A stretch of DNA of 13,769 nucleotides from DAMCAP01 sp964369265 (GCA_964369265.1 CAYJEV010000048.1:1-13769); one strand, 5' to 3'; numbered from the stretch's first letter, positions 6,651-13,635 are shown. Made by a program: numbers and translations. Notes: generated by a model from the letters alone, not told the origin.

Positions 6651-7711
6651 TACTTAGCACCTCCCATTATCTTTTTAGCAAACTCGACAACCTCTTCAGT
6701 TGTTGGTATCATACCGCCACATCTGCCAAAAAACTCAACTTTATCGCTATCATTAGTTGCAAGCTTAACATCTTGAACCATCTGCCCCATGCTCATCTCA
6801 ACAACCATATATTTCTTTATATTTTCATTTTGGAATGGTTTTTGTGGGAATGGCCATAATGTTCTTGGCTGAATAACGCCAACCTTATATCCTTCTTCCC
6901 TAAGCTCTTTTAATGCGCTCTTTATAATTCTTGCTGTTGTACCATAAGCAACTAAAGCAAACTCTGCATCTTCCATATTATACTCAAGATACTTAACCTC
7001 ATTTGCTTCTATAACATCATATTTTTCAGTTTTGAACCTAATATTCTTTGCCTCACAAAATGGCGAGTCAATAACTAAGTTTTCAACCAGATTTCTTTTA
7101 GCAGAAGTTCCATAACCTAAAGCCCAGTTAGCCTTATCGTCTTTTGCTCTTTCTTTTGTTGGCAAATCAAAATCAACAGGCTCCATCATCTGCCCAATAA
7201 TACCATCAGCAAGCACAAAAACAGGAGTTCTATATGCATCAGCTATATCGAAAGCTTCTTTGATATCGTCAACAGCTTCTTGAATTGTGCTAGGAGCTAA
7301 AACAGGGATGTGGTAGTCGCCATTAGCGCCTCCTCTTGTTGCTTGATTGTAGTCAGCTTGCGAAGGCTGAATTGTGCCAAGTCCAGGGCCGCCCCTCATT
7401 ACAGAAACGATAACACAAGGAACTTCACCAGCCACACAATAACCAATACCTTCTTGCTTTAGCGCCATGCCAGGTGAAGATGAACTTGTCATAACTCTTG
7501 CACCAGCAGCACCAGCACCATAAACCATATTTATAGCAGCGACTTCGCTTTCAGCTTGAACGAAAGTACCGCCAATTAAATCAAGCTCTCTTGATAGATA
7601 TTCAGGGATTTCATTTTGTGGTGTTATAGGGTATCCAAAGAAGTGTTTGCAGCCGCTCTTTATAGCAGCCTTTGCAATAGCTTCGTTACCCTTCATTATA
7701 ACTTTAGCCAT
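6650..7711 (-). CDS. vorB: 2-oxoacid:ferredoxin oxidoreductase, alpha subunit (VorB type)
   Basis: A 353-residue alpha subunit providing the pyrimidine-binding half of the active site. Characteristic segments are GNEAIAKAAIKSGC (8-21), FGYPITPQNEIPEY (25-38), FVQAESEVAAINMVYGA (50-66, the conserved Glu region), TSSSSPGMALKQEGIGY (75-91) and RGGPGLGTIQPSQAD (106-120). The YPITPQNEI and GTIQPSQAD forms resemble the chains annotated VorB (3-methyl-2-oxobutanoate dehydrogenase) rather than 2-oxoglutarate KorA chains, but substrate cannot be assigned safely from this alone. The ATG at 7711 follows AGGAGGAG, 13 nt after the ferredoxin gene; the stop codon is fused to the beta start. A family-level call is nearly certain, the symbol less so. 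Confidence 0.93.
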   Translation of the reverse strand: MAKVIMKGNEAIAKAAIKSGCKHFFGYPITPQNEIPEYLSRELDLIGGTFVQAESEVAAINMVYGAGAAGARVMTSSSSPGMALKQEGIGYCVAGEVPCVIVSVMRGGPGLGTIQPSQADYNQATRGGANGDYHIPVLAPSTIQEAVDDIKEAFDIADAYRTPVFVLADGIIGQMMEPVDFDLPTKERAKDDKANWALGYGTSAKRNLVENLVIDSPFCEAKNIRFKTEKYDVIEANEVKYLEYNMEDAEFALVAYGTTARIIKSALKELREEGYKVGVIQPRTLWPFPQKPFQNENIKKYMVVEMSMGQMVQDVKLATNDSDKVEFFGRCGGMIPTTEEVVEFAKKIMGGAK

Positions 7712-7724
7712 GTTCTCTCTCCTC

Positions 7725-7943
7725 CTAATCGTTTTTCACAATACTAATTACAGAATCTGGGCAGGTTATTGCGCAACTTCTGCACCCAATACAAGCATCC
7801 ATATCAGCTATTTGTGCTGGGTTATAACCGCCACCATTTGTTTGCTTTAAGTTTAGTGATATAATTTTCTTAGGACATACAGTAACACATAAATTACATC
7901 CCTTACACATACTTTCAGCAAAAATCACATTGAATTTAGCCAT
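7725..7943 (-). CDS. 2-oxoacid:ferredoxin oxidoreductase, delta subunit (2x[4Fe-4S] ferredoxin)
   Basis: A 72-residue electron-transfer subunit with two complete CxxCxxCxxxCP cluster motifs: CKGCNLCVTVCP (Cys13/16/19/23) and CIGCRSCAITCP (Cys51/54/57/61). The spacing between them and the ending SVISIVKND are typical for the delta subunit of valine- or 2-oxoglutarate-type oxidoreductases, where it relays electrons from the thiamine site to external ferredoxin. The start at 7943 follows GGAGG at normal distance. It precedes the alpha gene, the usual order delta-alpha-beta-gamma. Confidence 0.94.
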   Translation of the reverse strand: MAKFNVIFAESMCKGCNLCVTVCPKKIISLNLKQTNGGGYNPAQIADMDACIGCRSCAITCPDSVISIVKND

Positions 7944-7973
7944 TTCGTTACCTCCATAAATTTAACTATAAAC

Positions 7974-8642
7974 TTACATCCATTCCTTACGCATGAAAAA
8001 GTCCATCGAAATAACTTCGCCTGAAAGCTCCTCTACCCTAACGTCGCTTACTACTTCTTTTACATACGTTGTATATACTATTGGGACTTTGCATATCTCA
8101 AAGACTTCATTTAATAGCTTATCGCCATAAACTAAGTCCTCAAAAGTTGTTTCTCTTGCGAGATTTGTGTTGTTAATAAAGCCTGTTATCTTCATTCCAG
8201 ATTTAGCTTCTAGCGCCTCTTTTTCGGCTAAAATCCCCTCCACTGTGTTAGTTGCAGGGCGATAGGCATTAACTACCATAAAAAGCGAAACCTCGTCTAT
8301 ATTTATAACCTCTTTATATCTAAGCAGCACTGTTATTCCAACATCATTTCCACCTAAATCTACTATATACTCAAAGCTATCATCGCTAAAAGGCATATAG
8401 TTTTCTCCTGGGAGAGAGGGAAGTTCAACAGAGGTATTAATTGAGGAGTCTAGCATATAAACTCCATTTTCCTCAAGCTTATCCCTAACCTCTCTTGAGC
8501 GAAAATAAACATTAACGATATCCATATCAGCAAAAGCTATCTTTTTATCTTGTTTTGCCAAATTCATAGCATAATTAACAGCTACTTCTGTCTTGCCGCT
8601 TCCATAATGGCCTGTAAAAATCCTAACTCTTTTATCGTTCAT
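7974..8642 (-). CDS. MinD/CobQ-like P-loop ATPase of unknown role
   Basis: A 222-residue cytosolic nucleotide-binding protein of the SIMIBI class. Walker A is GHYGSGKTE (11-19), the switch-type acidic segment FADMDIVNVYFRSR (37-50) carries Asp39 and Asp41, and YIVDLGGNDVG (92-102) is Walker B-like with Asp95. VNAYRPATNT and GFINNTNLARETT follow in the second half. It lacks the deviant-Walker Lys seen early in the MinD P-loop, and no membrane-targeting helix is evident at its C-terminus. It sits between the CoA-transferase gene (TAATG overlap) and the oxidoreductase genes, so it is almost surely co-expressed. A role in maturation or activation of the enzyme complex, or in cofactor insertion, is inference only. 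Confidence 0.8.
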   Translation of the reverse strand: MNDKRVRIFTGHYGSGKTEVAVNYAMNLAKQDKKIAFADMDIVNVYFRSREVRDKLEENGVYMLDSSINTSVELPSLPGENYMPFSDDSFEYIVDLGGNDVGITVLLRYKEVINIDEVSLFMVVNAYRPATNTVEGILAEKEALEAKSGMKITGFINNTNLARETTFEDLVYGDKLLNEVFEICKVPIVYTTYVKEVVSDVRVEELSGEVISMDFFMRKEWM

Positions 8643-9835
8643 TATATAACACCATTTTCACGAAGCATTTTAAGCTTCTCGCTATCAATTCCAAGAAGCT
8701 CTTTATACACTTCCTCGTTGTGCTCGCCTAATAATGGCGCTGGGGTTTTAATTTCAGGTTTTGTATCCATAAGCTTAATAGGGCAGCCAGTAACTGTCAT
8801 TTCGCCAATCGTTGGATGCTCTAAAGGAATGAACATCTCCCTTTGTTTAACATGAGGATCAGCCACAACCCTATCCATTCCAAAGATTGGAGCAGCTGGT
8901 ATGCCATGTTTATTCATTATCTCTAAAGCTTCGTCAAGAGTATATTTAGTTGACCAAGCTTCCATGATAGCTTTCAGTTCCTTATGGTTTTTGCATCTAT
9001 CAACATTCTTCATGAAGCGAGGGTCAGTTGCCAGCTCTGGCATCTCCATAACTTTCTCGCATATTTCAGCAAAGAGCTTATCATTTCCACAGCCTAATAC
9101 AAATCCACCATCAGAAGTTTTAAAAGAATCATAAGGATAAGCAGAAGCATATCTATTTCCGCTAGGGACAACATTGTTGCCTGTTGCAAAATAGTTTTGG
9201 AAGCCTGTTTCCATAGCGCTTATAACGCCATCTAGCAGGGCTATATCAACTCTCTGCCCTTTGCCAGTTAAGTTTCGTGCATTTATTGCGGCTAAAAGCC
9301 CAATTGTCAAATGAAGCCCGCCAAGCACATCACCCATAGCGTTTCCAGTTCTAGTTGGGTCGCCGCCTTCTGCGCCAGTAACGCTCATTAAGCCGCCCAT
9401 AGCCTGAGCGATAATGTCGTAGCCAGCTCTTTGAGAGTAATCTCCATAGCACCCAAAGCCAGAAACTGCACCATATATTATTTTGTCGTTTATCTTTTTA
9501 AGCTCTTCATAGCCAAGACCAAGCTTTTCCATAACACCAGGACGATAATTCTCGACAACTATATCAGCAGTCTTAACCATCTCCCTAAACATAGCCTTGC
9601 CCTCTTCACTTTTTAAGTTAAGAGTTATGCCTTTTTTGTTTCTATTTATGCTCGCAAAATACATGCTATCATTATTTTTAAAAGGGCCAAAAGTCCTTGT
9701 GTCATCGCCTGTGTTTGGCATTTCAATTTTGATTATTTCTGCCCCCATATCGGCAAGCATCATTGTGCTAAATGGGCCTGCTAACACCCTTGTTAAGTCC
9801 AGTACCTTTATGTTGTTGAGCGCTCCTGTGTTCAT
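8642..9835 (-). CDS. CaiB/BaiF-type (class III) CoA-transferase
   Basis: A 397-residue family III CoA-transferase, which moves CoA between acyl-CoA and a free acid through an aspartyl-CoA thioester; these enzymes form interlocked dimers. N-terminal signatures are KVLDLTRVLAGPFSTMMLADMGAE and VVENYRPGVMEKLGLGYEEL. The catalytic Asp is expected at Asp169 in GNAMGDVLGG, the same number as in formyl-CoA transferase. GYDIIAQAMGGLMSVTG and GKGQRVDIALLDGVISAMETG complete the family pattern, and the length is typical. The start at 9835 follows GGAGG. It is the first gene of the six-gene operon and its stop overlaps the ATPase start. The substrate is unknown; context suggests it uses or supplies the acyl-CoA made by the downstream oxidoreductase. 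Confidence 0.93.
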   Translation of the reverse strand: MNTGALNNIKVLDLTRVLAGPFSTMMLADMGAEIIKIEMPNTGDDTRTFGPFKNNDSMYFASINRNKKGITLNLKSEEGKAMFREMVKTADIVVENYRPGVMEKLGLGYEELKKINDKIIYGAVSGFGCYGDYSQRAGYDIIAQAMGGLMSVTGAEGGDPTRTGNAMGDVLGGLHLTIGLLAAINARNLTGKGQRVDIALLDGVISAMETGFQNYFATGNNVVPSGNRYASAYPYDSFKTSDGGFVLGCGNDKLFAEICEKVMEMPELATDPRFMKNVDRCKNHKELKAIMEAWSTKYTLDEALEIMNKHGIPAAPIFGMDRVVADPHVKQREMFIPLEHPTIGEMTVTGCPIKLMDTKPEIKTPAPLLGEHNEEVYKELLGIDSEKLKMLRENGVI

Positions 9836-9853
9836 CTATTTTCCTCCGGGTTG

Positions 9854-9930
9854 TATTGTGTTGATATGGTTTTTGAAAGATTACTCATCTCTTTCCGTCA
9901 CGTTCCATACATCTAGTATACAACACAATA
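9854..9930. promoter_or_regulatory. 10-bp inverted repeat at the operon promoter, possible operator pair
   Basis: TATTGTGTTG at 9854-9863 recurs as its exact reverse complement CAACACAATA at 9921-9930, 57 nt away. The right arm abuts the -10 element inside the promoter spacer; the left arm lies in the leader near the ribosome site. Since the right arm lies upstream of the likely start, the pair is better read as DNA-binding sites than as an RNA stem. Confidence 0.35.
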
Positions 9931-9944
9931 TCCACTTTTTACAA
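9915..9944 (-). promoter_or_regulatory. Candidate promoter of the CoA-transferase/oxidoreductase operon
   Basis: On the minus strand, TTGTAA (complement of 9939-9944) and TATACT (complement of 9915-9920) are 18 nt apart, leaving a leader of roughly 70 nt before the start at 9835. The spacer holds one arm of a 10-bp inverted repeat. Confidence 0.5.
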
Positions 9945-10021
9945 GTATTAAACCTTATAAAATATTATGCTGTTTTTTGTGGAATATGATAGAGTAACTA
10001 GCAGTGTTTGGTATTTAATTA

Positions 10022-10065
10022 ACAAAAGAAATATCCTCCAAACCAAAAGAGGTTTGGAGGATATT
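10022..10065 (-). terminator. Terminator of the acidic secreted protein gene
   Basis: A perfect 15-bp stem (10030-10044 with 10051-10065, arms AATATCCTCCAAACC and GGTTTGGAGGATATT) has a 6-nt loop. On the minus strand it is followed by TTCTTTTG, about 67 nt past the stop codon at 10133. The rest of the interval between 9945 and 10132 shows no gene. Confidence 0.85.
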
Positions 10066-10132
10066 CCCTATTATTATTTATTTTAAGTATGAGAAAATCT
10101 AGTGAATTATTGTTTTTATATATCGTTAAATA

Positions 10133-11434
10133 CTAAGCTTTAGCGCCTGTTGTTGGGTTTTCTTTAGCATCCTCATCAGGAGTTGTTTCAACAACAACGT
10201 CTTCAACTAAATCTAGTTCTTCATCAGAGATGAAGTATACTCCTAGTGTTCTAGTCTTTATCTTGAATGCCTCTTCATATTCATCATACATATCAGAATC
10301 TGAATCAGCAACTAGAGAAATCTCGCCATCTTGGTCAACTGCATATAGCCATTTATCTTCTATATCAGAGAACATTCCGCAACCTGTTAGAGTTAGCTCG
10401 CCTGTTCTGTTGAAAGTAGCGTAGTTACCATTGAAGAAATGTAGGTTAGCAGATGGATATAAATCGCCAATGTCGTGGTTGAAAGTATCAGTAACCTTAG
10501 CAACTAGCTCGTCTTGGTCGCAGGTATCAACTACAAAGTAATCATACTCATGATCTTCAAAGTCAATCCACTCTTCAGTATCGCCATCGCCAAAGTAAAG
10601 AACAGTTTCATCGTTCATAACTGTGATGTCATCATTCTCTTCATACATTAGCTCAACATTAACATCAACTTCAATTTCTTCGCCTTCAACGCCTGTATCT
10701 TCAGAAGTTCCTCTTAGTTCAATAGTACCGATTAGGTCGGATACATCTGTTTCAGTTGGTTGATGTTTTGTTGTCACTGCTAGGAAGTAGTAGTATTTTT
10801 CCATTCCGTCAGTGTCGCCAGCAACAGCCTCAACATCAAGTAGCTCCCAGTCAAGCTCATCATCCATATCAGCAAACTCGCCCATAGCATCGCCATTTGA
10901 GTCAGCGTTTAGTGTGATGTCACGATCGCTCTCTAATGCGAATCTATCGCCTATATCAGCAGCAGATTCAGCCTCGTCAACTAGCTTCTTCTTAACGATG
11001 TCAACGCTCTCAACTAGCTCTTTTCCCTCTTCCCATTCAGATCTAATGCTTATAGAACGAATGTAATCATAATCATAAGCTAGAGTTGATTCGACTTGAC
11101 CTGTTGGCTCGCTATCGTTATTCACAGTTATAGAGCCAGCTGGCGTTGCAGAAGAAGCAGAGCCGACATAGTTACCATCTAAGTCGTAGCTGTAATCACC
11201 AATATTGCCGTTAGTGTAAAGTGCGTAGTAGAAAGTTTCGCCATAAGGGATCATTCCAAGCTCGCCATTTGTTTCATAAGCATAAGCCATATCGTCGCTA
11301 AACTGAAGAGCAACATCTCCTGTTGAACCAAGCTTTAAGCCTAAGTTGTGGTCAGCCTTTTCAGCAGCAAAAGCAGATACTCCCATTGAAGCAATCATAC
11401 CAGCAGCTAAAACGCCAGATAGCATTTTTTTCAT
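10133..11434 (-). CDS. Acidic secreted protein of unknown function with terminal NPTTG motif
   Basis: A 433-residue exported protein that I do not recognise. Residues 1-23 or 1-24 form a type I signal peptide (MKKMLSGVLAAGMIASMGVSAFA, cleavage near AFA/AE). The mature part is strikingly rich in Asp and Glu, with clusters such as DMDDELDWELLD and DGDTEEWIDFEDHEYD. It is also rich in aromatics and contains two cysteines (in VDTCDQDE and LTGCGMFSD) that could form a disulfide. The protein ends ENPTTGAKA: a sortase-like NPxTG at 426-430 with no hydrophobic anchor or Lys/Arg tail, and the DNA past the stop encodes none in any frame. Ribosome site GGAGG precedes the ATG at 11434. It is a single-gene unit with its own promoter and terminator. 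The acidity suggests cation binding or a surface-layer role, but this is inference. Confidence 0.85.
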   Translation of the reverse strand: MKKMLSGVLAAGMIASMGVSAFAAEKADHNLGLKLGSTGDVALQFSDDMAYAYETNGELGMIPYGETFYYALYTNGNIGDYSYDLDGNYVGSASSATPAGSITVNNDSEPTGQVESTLAYDYDYIRSISIRSEWEEGKELVESVDIVKKKLVDEAESAADIGDRFALESDRDITLNADSNGDAMGEFADMDDELDWELLDVEAVAGDTDGMEKYYYFLAVTTKHQPTETDVSDLIGTIELRGTSEDTGVEGEEIEVDVNVELMYEENDDITVMNDETVLYFGDGDTEEWIDFEDHEYDYFVVDTCDQDELVAKVTDTFNHDIGDLYPSANLHFFNGNYATFNRTGELTLTGCGMFSDIEDKWLYAVDQDGEISLVADSDSDMYDEYEEAFKIKTRTLGVYFISDEELDLVEDVVVETTPDEDAKENPTTGAKA

Positions 11435-11476
11435 AATTTTAATCCTCCAAATAATATAATGTTGTTTAATTCAAAA

Positions 11477-11628
11477 GTTACTTTTCGGTAACATAATAAC
11501 ATATCATAAAATAAAATCAATGCATTTTATAAAAAGTTTATGATTTGTTATGTATATAAATGTATTTGTGATGCCTCACAATCTTATCATACACGCTAAA
11601 GGTAACTTTTTGATAACTAAATGGTAAC
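11477..11628. promoter_or_regulatory. Repeated GTTAYC/GTAAC palindromes upstream of the acidic protein gene
   Basis: GTTACTTTTCGGTAAC at 11477-11492 and GGTAACTTTTTGATAAC at 11601-11617 read on the minus strand as GTTACCGAAAAGTAAC and GTTATCAAAAAGTTACC, so both fit GTTAYCRAAAAGTWAC. A further half-site GGTAAC lies at 11623-11628. The first copy covers the predicted transcription start. Two matching dyads at one promoter suggest an operator for an unidentified regulator. Confidence 0.4.
11493..11520 (-). promoter_or_regulatory. Candidate promoter of the acidic secreted protein gene
   Basis: On the minus strand TTGATT (complement of 11515-11520) and TATTAT (complement of 11493-11498) lie 16 nt apart. 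The predicted start falls on the palindrome at 11477-11492, about 50 nt before the start codon. Confidence 0.4.
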
Positions 11629-11772
11629 AAACTAATTTGATATTACAGTGATGAAAAATTATGAATTTTATGAACTTGACCATTTATTTTATCTCTTTCC
11701 TTAATATTAACGCCTATATATGATATTGCTATGATATTTGAAGCATATTTTTGAAAATAAAAATTTAATTTC

Positions 11773-11815
11773 AATAAAAATAATCTGGCACTTCATTTTA
11801 AAAGTGACAGATTAT
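11773..11815 (-). terminator. Terminator of the 217-aa lipoprotein gene
   Basis: A 12-position stem (11782-11793 with 11802-11813, arms AATCTGGCACTT and AAGTGACAGATT, one G-A mismatch) extends by two A-T pairs and is followed on the minus strand by ATTATTTTTATT. It lies about 25 nt past the stop codon. Confidence 0.75.
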
Positions 11816-11837
11816 TTCTTGTAGTTGTATGATTAAT

Positions 11838-12491
11838 TTATTGTGCAGTTACAATTTCAATACTTTCAGCCAAACTAAGGATATCCTCATCAAGCAAATC
11901 AATTTCAGAATTTTCAAAAGATATCATAATATACGCCGAAATATCTTTGTTATAGGAGAGTATGCCAGGAAAAGTTAGTTGTCCATTTGGAGAATTCACA
12001 AGAACGTCGCAGGTTGCAACAGCACTGCTATCAGTATGTTTTAATTCTTGATAATTATTATCCCACGTTACCATTCCACCAAGCATTAGCTCCGAATATA
12101 CAGAGCGATAAAAATTCTCTTCTGTCGTATCTAAATTAATTTCAAAAATATTATAGCTAATATTACCTACATATTTATCATTACTATAAATTTGCACCGC
12201 TGATATCCCACTGGCAGCTTCTTCCTCTTTTTCAGGATATTTTACACTCCATTCAGTAGGCAATTGTAGATTGACAATAAAAGGCATAATATCATATATT
12301 TCAGCGTTATCATTAGTTTTTCCAAATTCGTGGTTTGGAAAGATAATCGAAGTCAAGTTAGTCTGGTTAACTGCTTGCTCCAACAAGGGTGTGCTATCAT
12401 GACTTTCATCTTGAGCATTACTTTGCTTACAAGATACCATCACTAACGTTAATATACTAAATAATAATATTACCAACTTTTTATTTAACAT
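11838..12491 (-). CDS. Putative lipoprotein of unknown function
   Basis: A 217-residue protein that I do not recognise. It begins with a lipoprotein-type signal peptide: basic MLNKK, a hydrophobic core, and VMVSC with the lipidated Cys21; Met at -3 is less usual than Leu but tolerated. A Ser/Gln/Asp-rich linker follows (about 22-45). A folded region then includes LQLPTEWSVKYP and ISAVQIYSNDKYVGNISYNIFE, likely beta-strands, and ends in an acidic segment. It probably sits on the outer face of the membrane. The start at 12491 follows AGGAGGG. The gene is a single unit with a candidate promoter (TATAAT, complement of 12539-12544) and its own terminator. It neighbours the acidic secreted protein on the same strand, but nothing proves a shared role. 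Confidence 0.8.
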   Translation of the reverse strand: MLNKKLVILLFSILTLVMVSCKQSNAQDESHDSTPLLEQAVNQTNLTSIIFPNHEFGKTNDNAEIYDIMPFIVNLQLPTEWSVKYPEKEEEAASGISAVQIYSNDKYVGNISYNIFEINLDTTEENFYRSVYSELMLGGMVTWDNNYQELKHTDSSAVATCDVLVNSPNGQLTFPGILSYNKDISAYIMISFENSEIDLLDEDILSLAESIEIVTAQ

Positions 12492-12538
12492 TTTAATCCC
12501 TCCTATACTAAGCTATTTAAACTTGATTTATCAATTAA

Positions 12539-12567
12539 ATTATACACTATTTTCATCTGTAAATCTA
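12539..12567 (-). promoter_or_regulatory. Candidate promoter of the lipoprotein gene
   Basis: The minus strand has a perfect TATAAT (complement of 12539-12544) about 47 nt before the start codon. The -35 at 17 nt, TAGATT, is poor, so this rests mainly on the -10. Confidence 0.4.
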
Positions 12568-12664
12568 GTGGAGTTTTCCAAAAAATACATTTTTCACTAA
12601 TTTAAAAATTGCTTACGACTAATTCTATATCAACACCTAGTCTTCTATTAAATGCAGCTTTCAT

Positions 12665-12695
12665 TGTATAACTATAAACAGCTTTGCCAATAATA
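12665..12695 (+). promoter_or_regulatory. Candidate forespore (sigma-G/F-like) promoter of gpr
   Basis: TGTATA (12665-12670) and AATAATA (12689-12695) are 18 nt apart. This resembles the sigma-G pattern (GNATR, then CATNNTA) with one mismatch in the -10. It sits about 50 nt before the gpr start, and gpr is forespore-expressed in known spore formers. Support is pattern plus context only. Confidence 0.4.
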
Positions 12696-12746
12696 AGGCG
12701 AAATAGGAATACAACTAGATATTTATAGTAAAATAGGAGGTAGACG

Positions 12747-13571
12747 ATGAATTATAGGACAGATTTGGCAATGGAAAGTGTCGATACAGGAGATGGAGAG
12801 ATACCAGAGGGTGTTGAGGTTGAAAGCAGAGAGTATGGAAGTGTGTTAATGACAAAGGTTAGGATTGACACAGGGGCTGCTGCACTAAGGCTTGGCAGAC
12901 CTGTTGGAGTGTACTATACATTTGAGGGAAATATAGCGGAGGAGGCATCTGAGTTTATAGAGCCTATATCCTTAGTGTTAAAAGAGCTTATACCAAAGGG
13001 GAGGGTTATGGTGGTGGGGCTTGGCAATCCAGAATTCACCCCTGATACTGTTGGAACAGAGGCAGCAAGCAAAGTATTCGCCACAGCTCATTTAGAGGAG
13101 GGTGTGTTTAAGCTTCTTGGCATAAATGATATACGAAGAGTGTCTGTTATTGCGCCAAATGTAACGGCTAAAACAGGTTTGCCGACAGCGCAGATAGTCG
13201 ATAGTATTGTTAGAAATGTTGCTCCAAGCGCAGTTATAGTGGTAGACTCTTTTGCGGCACGCTCGCCTGATAGGCTTGGCAATACAATACAAATTTCGGA
13301 TGGTGGAATTGCACCAGGCTCTGGCGTTGGTGGAGGACGCTGGGAGATATCAAAAGAAGTGCTTGGCATACCAGTCATTTCAATTGGCGTTCCAACTGTC
13401 ATTGACTCTGGCTTATACCACGATAAAAAGGAAGTCGCCCAGCCTATGATGGTAACACCAGCAAAAATTGATAAGCTTGCAAATAAGGCTGGCGATATTA
13501 TCGCTATGGCGCTTAACATGCATCTTTTCCCAGATCTCGATGAAGCGACAATACGCTACCTTGTAATGTAG
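12747..13571 (+). CDS. gpr: GPR spore germination protease
   Basis: A 274-residue aspartate-type endopeptidase (family A25) that degrades small acid-soluble spore proteins during germination; in studied Bacillus species it is made as a zymogen in the forespore and activated by self-cleavage. The N-terminus carries RTDLAME, the conserved element near the processing site. The core has VGLGNPEFTPDTVG (90-103) with Asp100 and VVDSFAARSPDRLGNTIQISDGGIAPGSGVG (165-195) with Asp167; these probably match the paired catalytic aspartates of the Bacillus enzyme. It is clearly shorter than Bacillus GPR (about 370 residues) but its ends look intact, so it is a compact clostridial form rather than a truncation. 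ATG 12747 has AGGAGG 6 nt upstream. It stands alone, with a forespore-like promoter. Confidence 0.95.
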   Translation: MNYRTDLAMESVDTGDGEIPEGVEVESREYGSVLMTKVRIDTGAAALRLGRPVGVYYTFEGNIAEEASEFIEPISLVLKELIPKGRVMVVGLGNPEFTPDTVGTEAASKVFATAHLEEGVFKLLGINDIRRVSVIAPNVTAKTGLPTAQIVDSIVRNVAPSAVIVVDSFAARSPDRLGNTIQISDGGIAPGSGVGGGRWEISKEVLGIPVISIGVPTVIDSGLYHDKKEVAQPMMVTPAKIDKLANKAGDIIAMALNMHLFPDLDEATIRYLVM

Positions 13572-13603
13572 GCTTCCCCCTTGACTTATCCTCATTTTTC
13601 CAT

Positions 13604-13635
13604 TATAATAAAAAAGCTAGCTTTCAGAAGCTAGC
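13604..13635 (-). terminator. Hairpin with T-run on the minus strand, downstream of gpr
   Basis: A perfect 8-bp stem GCTAGCTT (13616-13623) with AAGCTAGC (13628-13635) has a TCAG loop. The T-run lies on the minus strand (complement of the As at 13610-13615), so it would stop leftward transcripts. On the plus strand no T-run follows, so it is at best a weak gpr terminator. Confidence 0.5.

Larger units (their letters stand above)
11435..11837. other. 403-bp intergenic region without a gene
   Basis: It holds the promoter and palindromes of the acidic protein gene on the left and the terminator of the lipoprotein gene on the right. Between about 11630 and 11780 I see only AT-rich DNA; a 17-codon frame starting near 11653 lacks a ribosome site. 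Confidence 0.6.

Noticed and set aside
9597..9989. 130-codon rightward frame over the start of the CoA-transferase gene
   Set aside because: Antisense to a clearly real gene; hydrophobic composition arises from the complement and no ribosome site is seen.
11653..11706. Small rightward frame of 17 codons in the 403-bp spacer
   Set aside because: No ribosome site and no sign of coding.
12602..12751. Leftward open frame of 49 codons between the lipoprotein gene and gpr that reads somewhat protein-like
   Set aside because: It has no proper start or ribosome site, overlaps the gpr ribosome site and start, and is short enough to occur by chance; a gene remnant is possible but not supported.
13088..13519. 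143-codon leftward frame inside gpr
   Set aside because: Antisense shadow of a well-conserved protease gene with no ribosome site.
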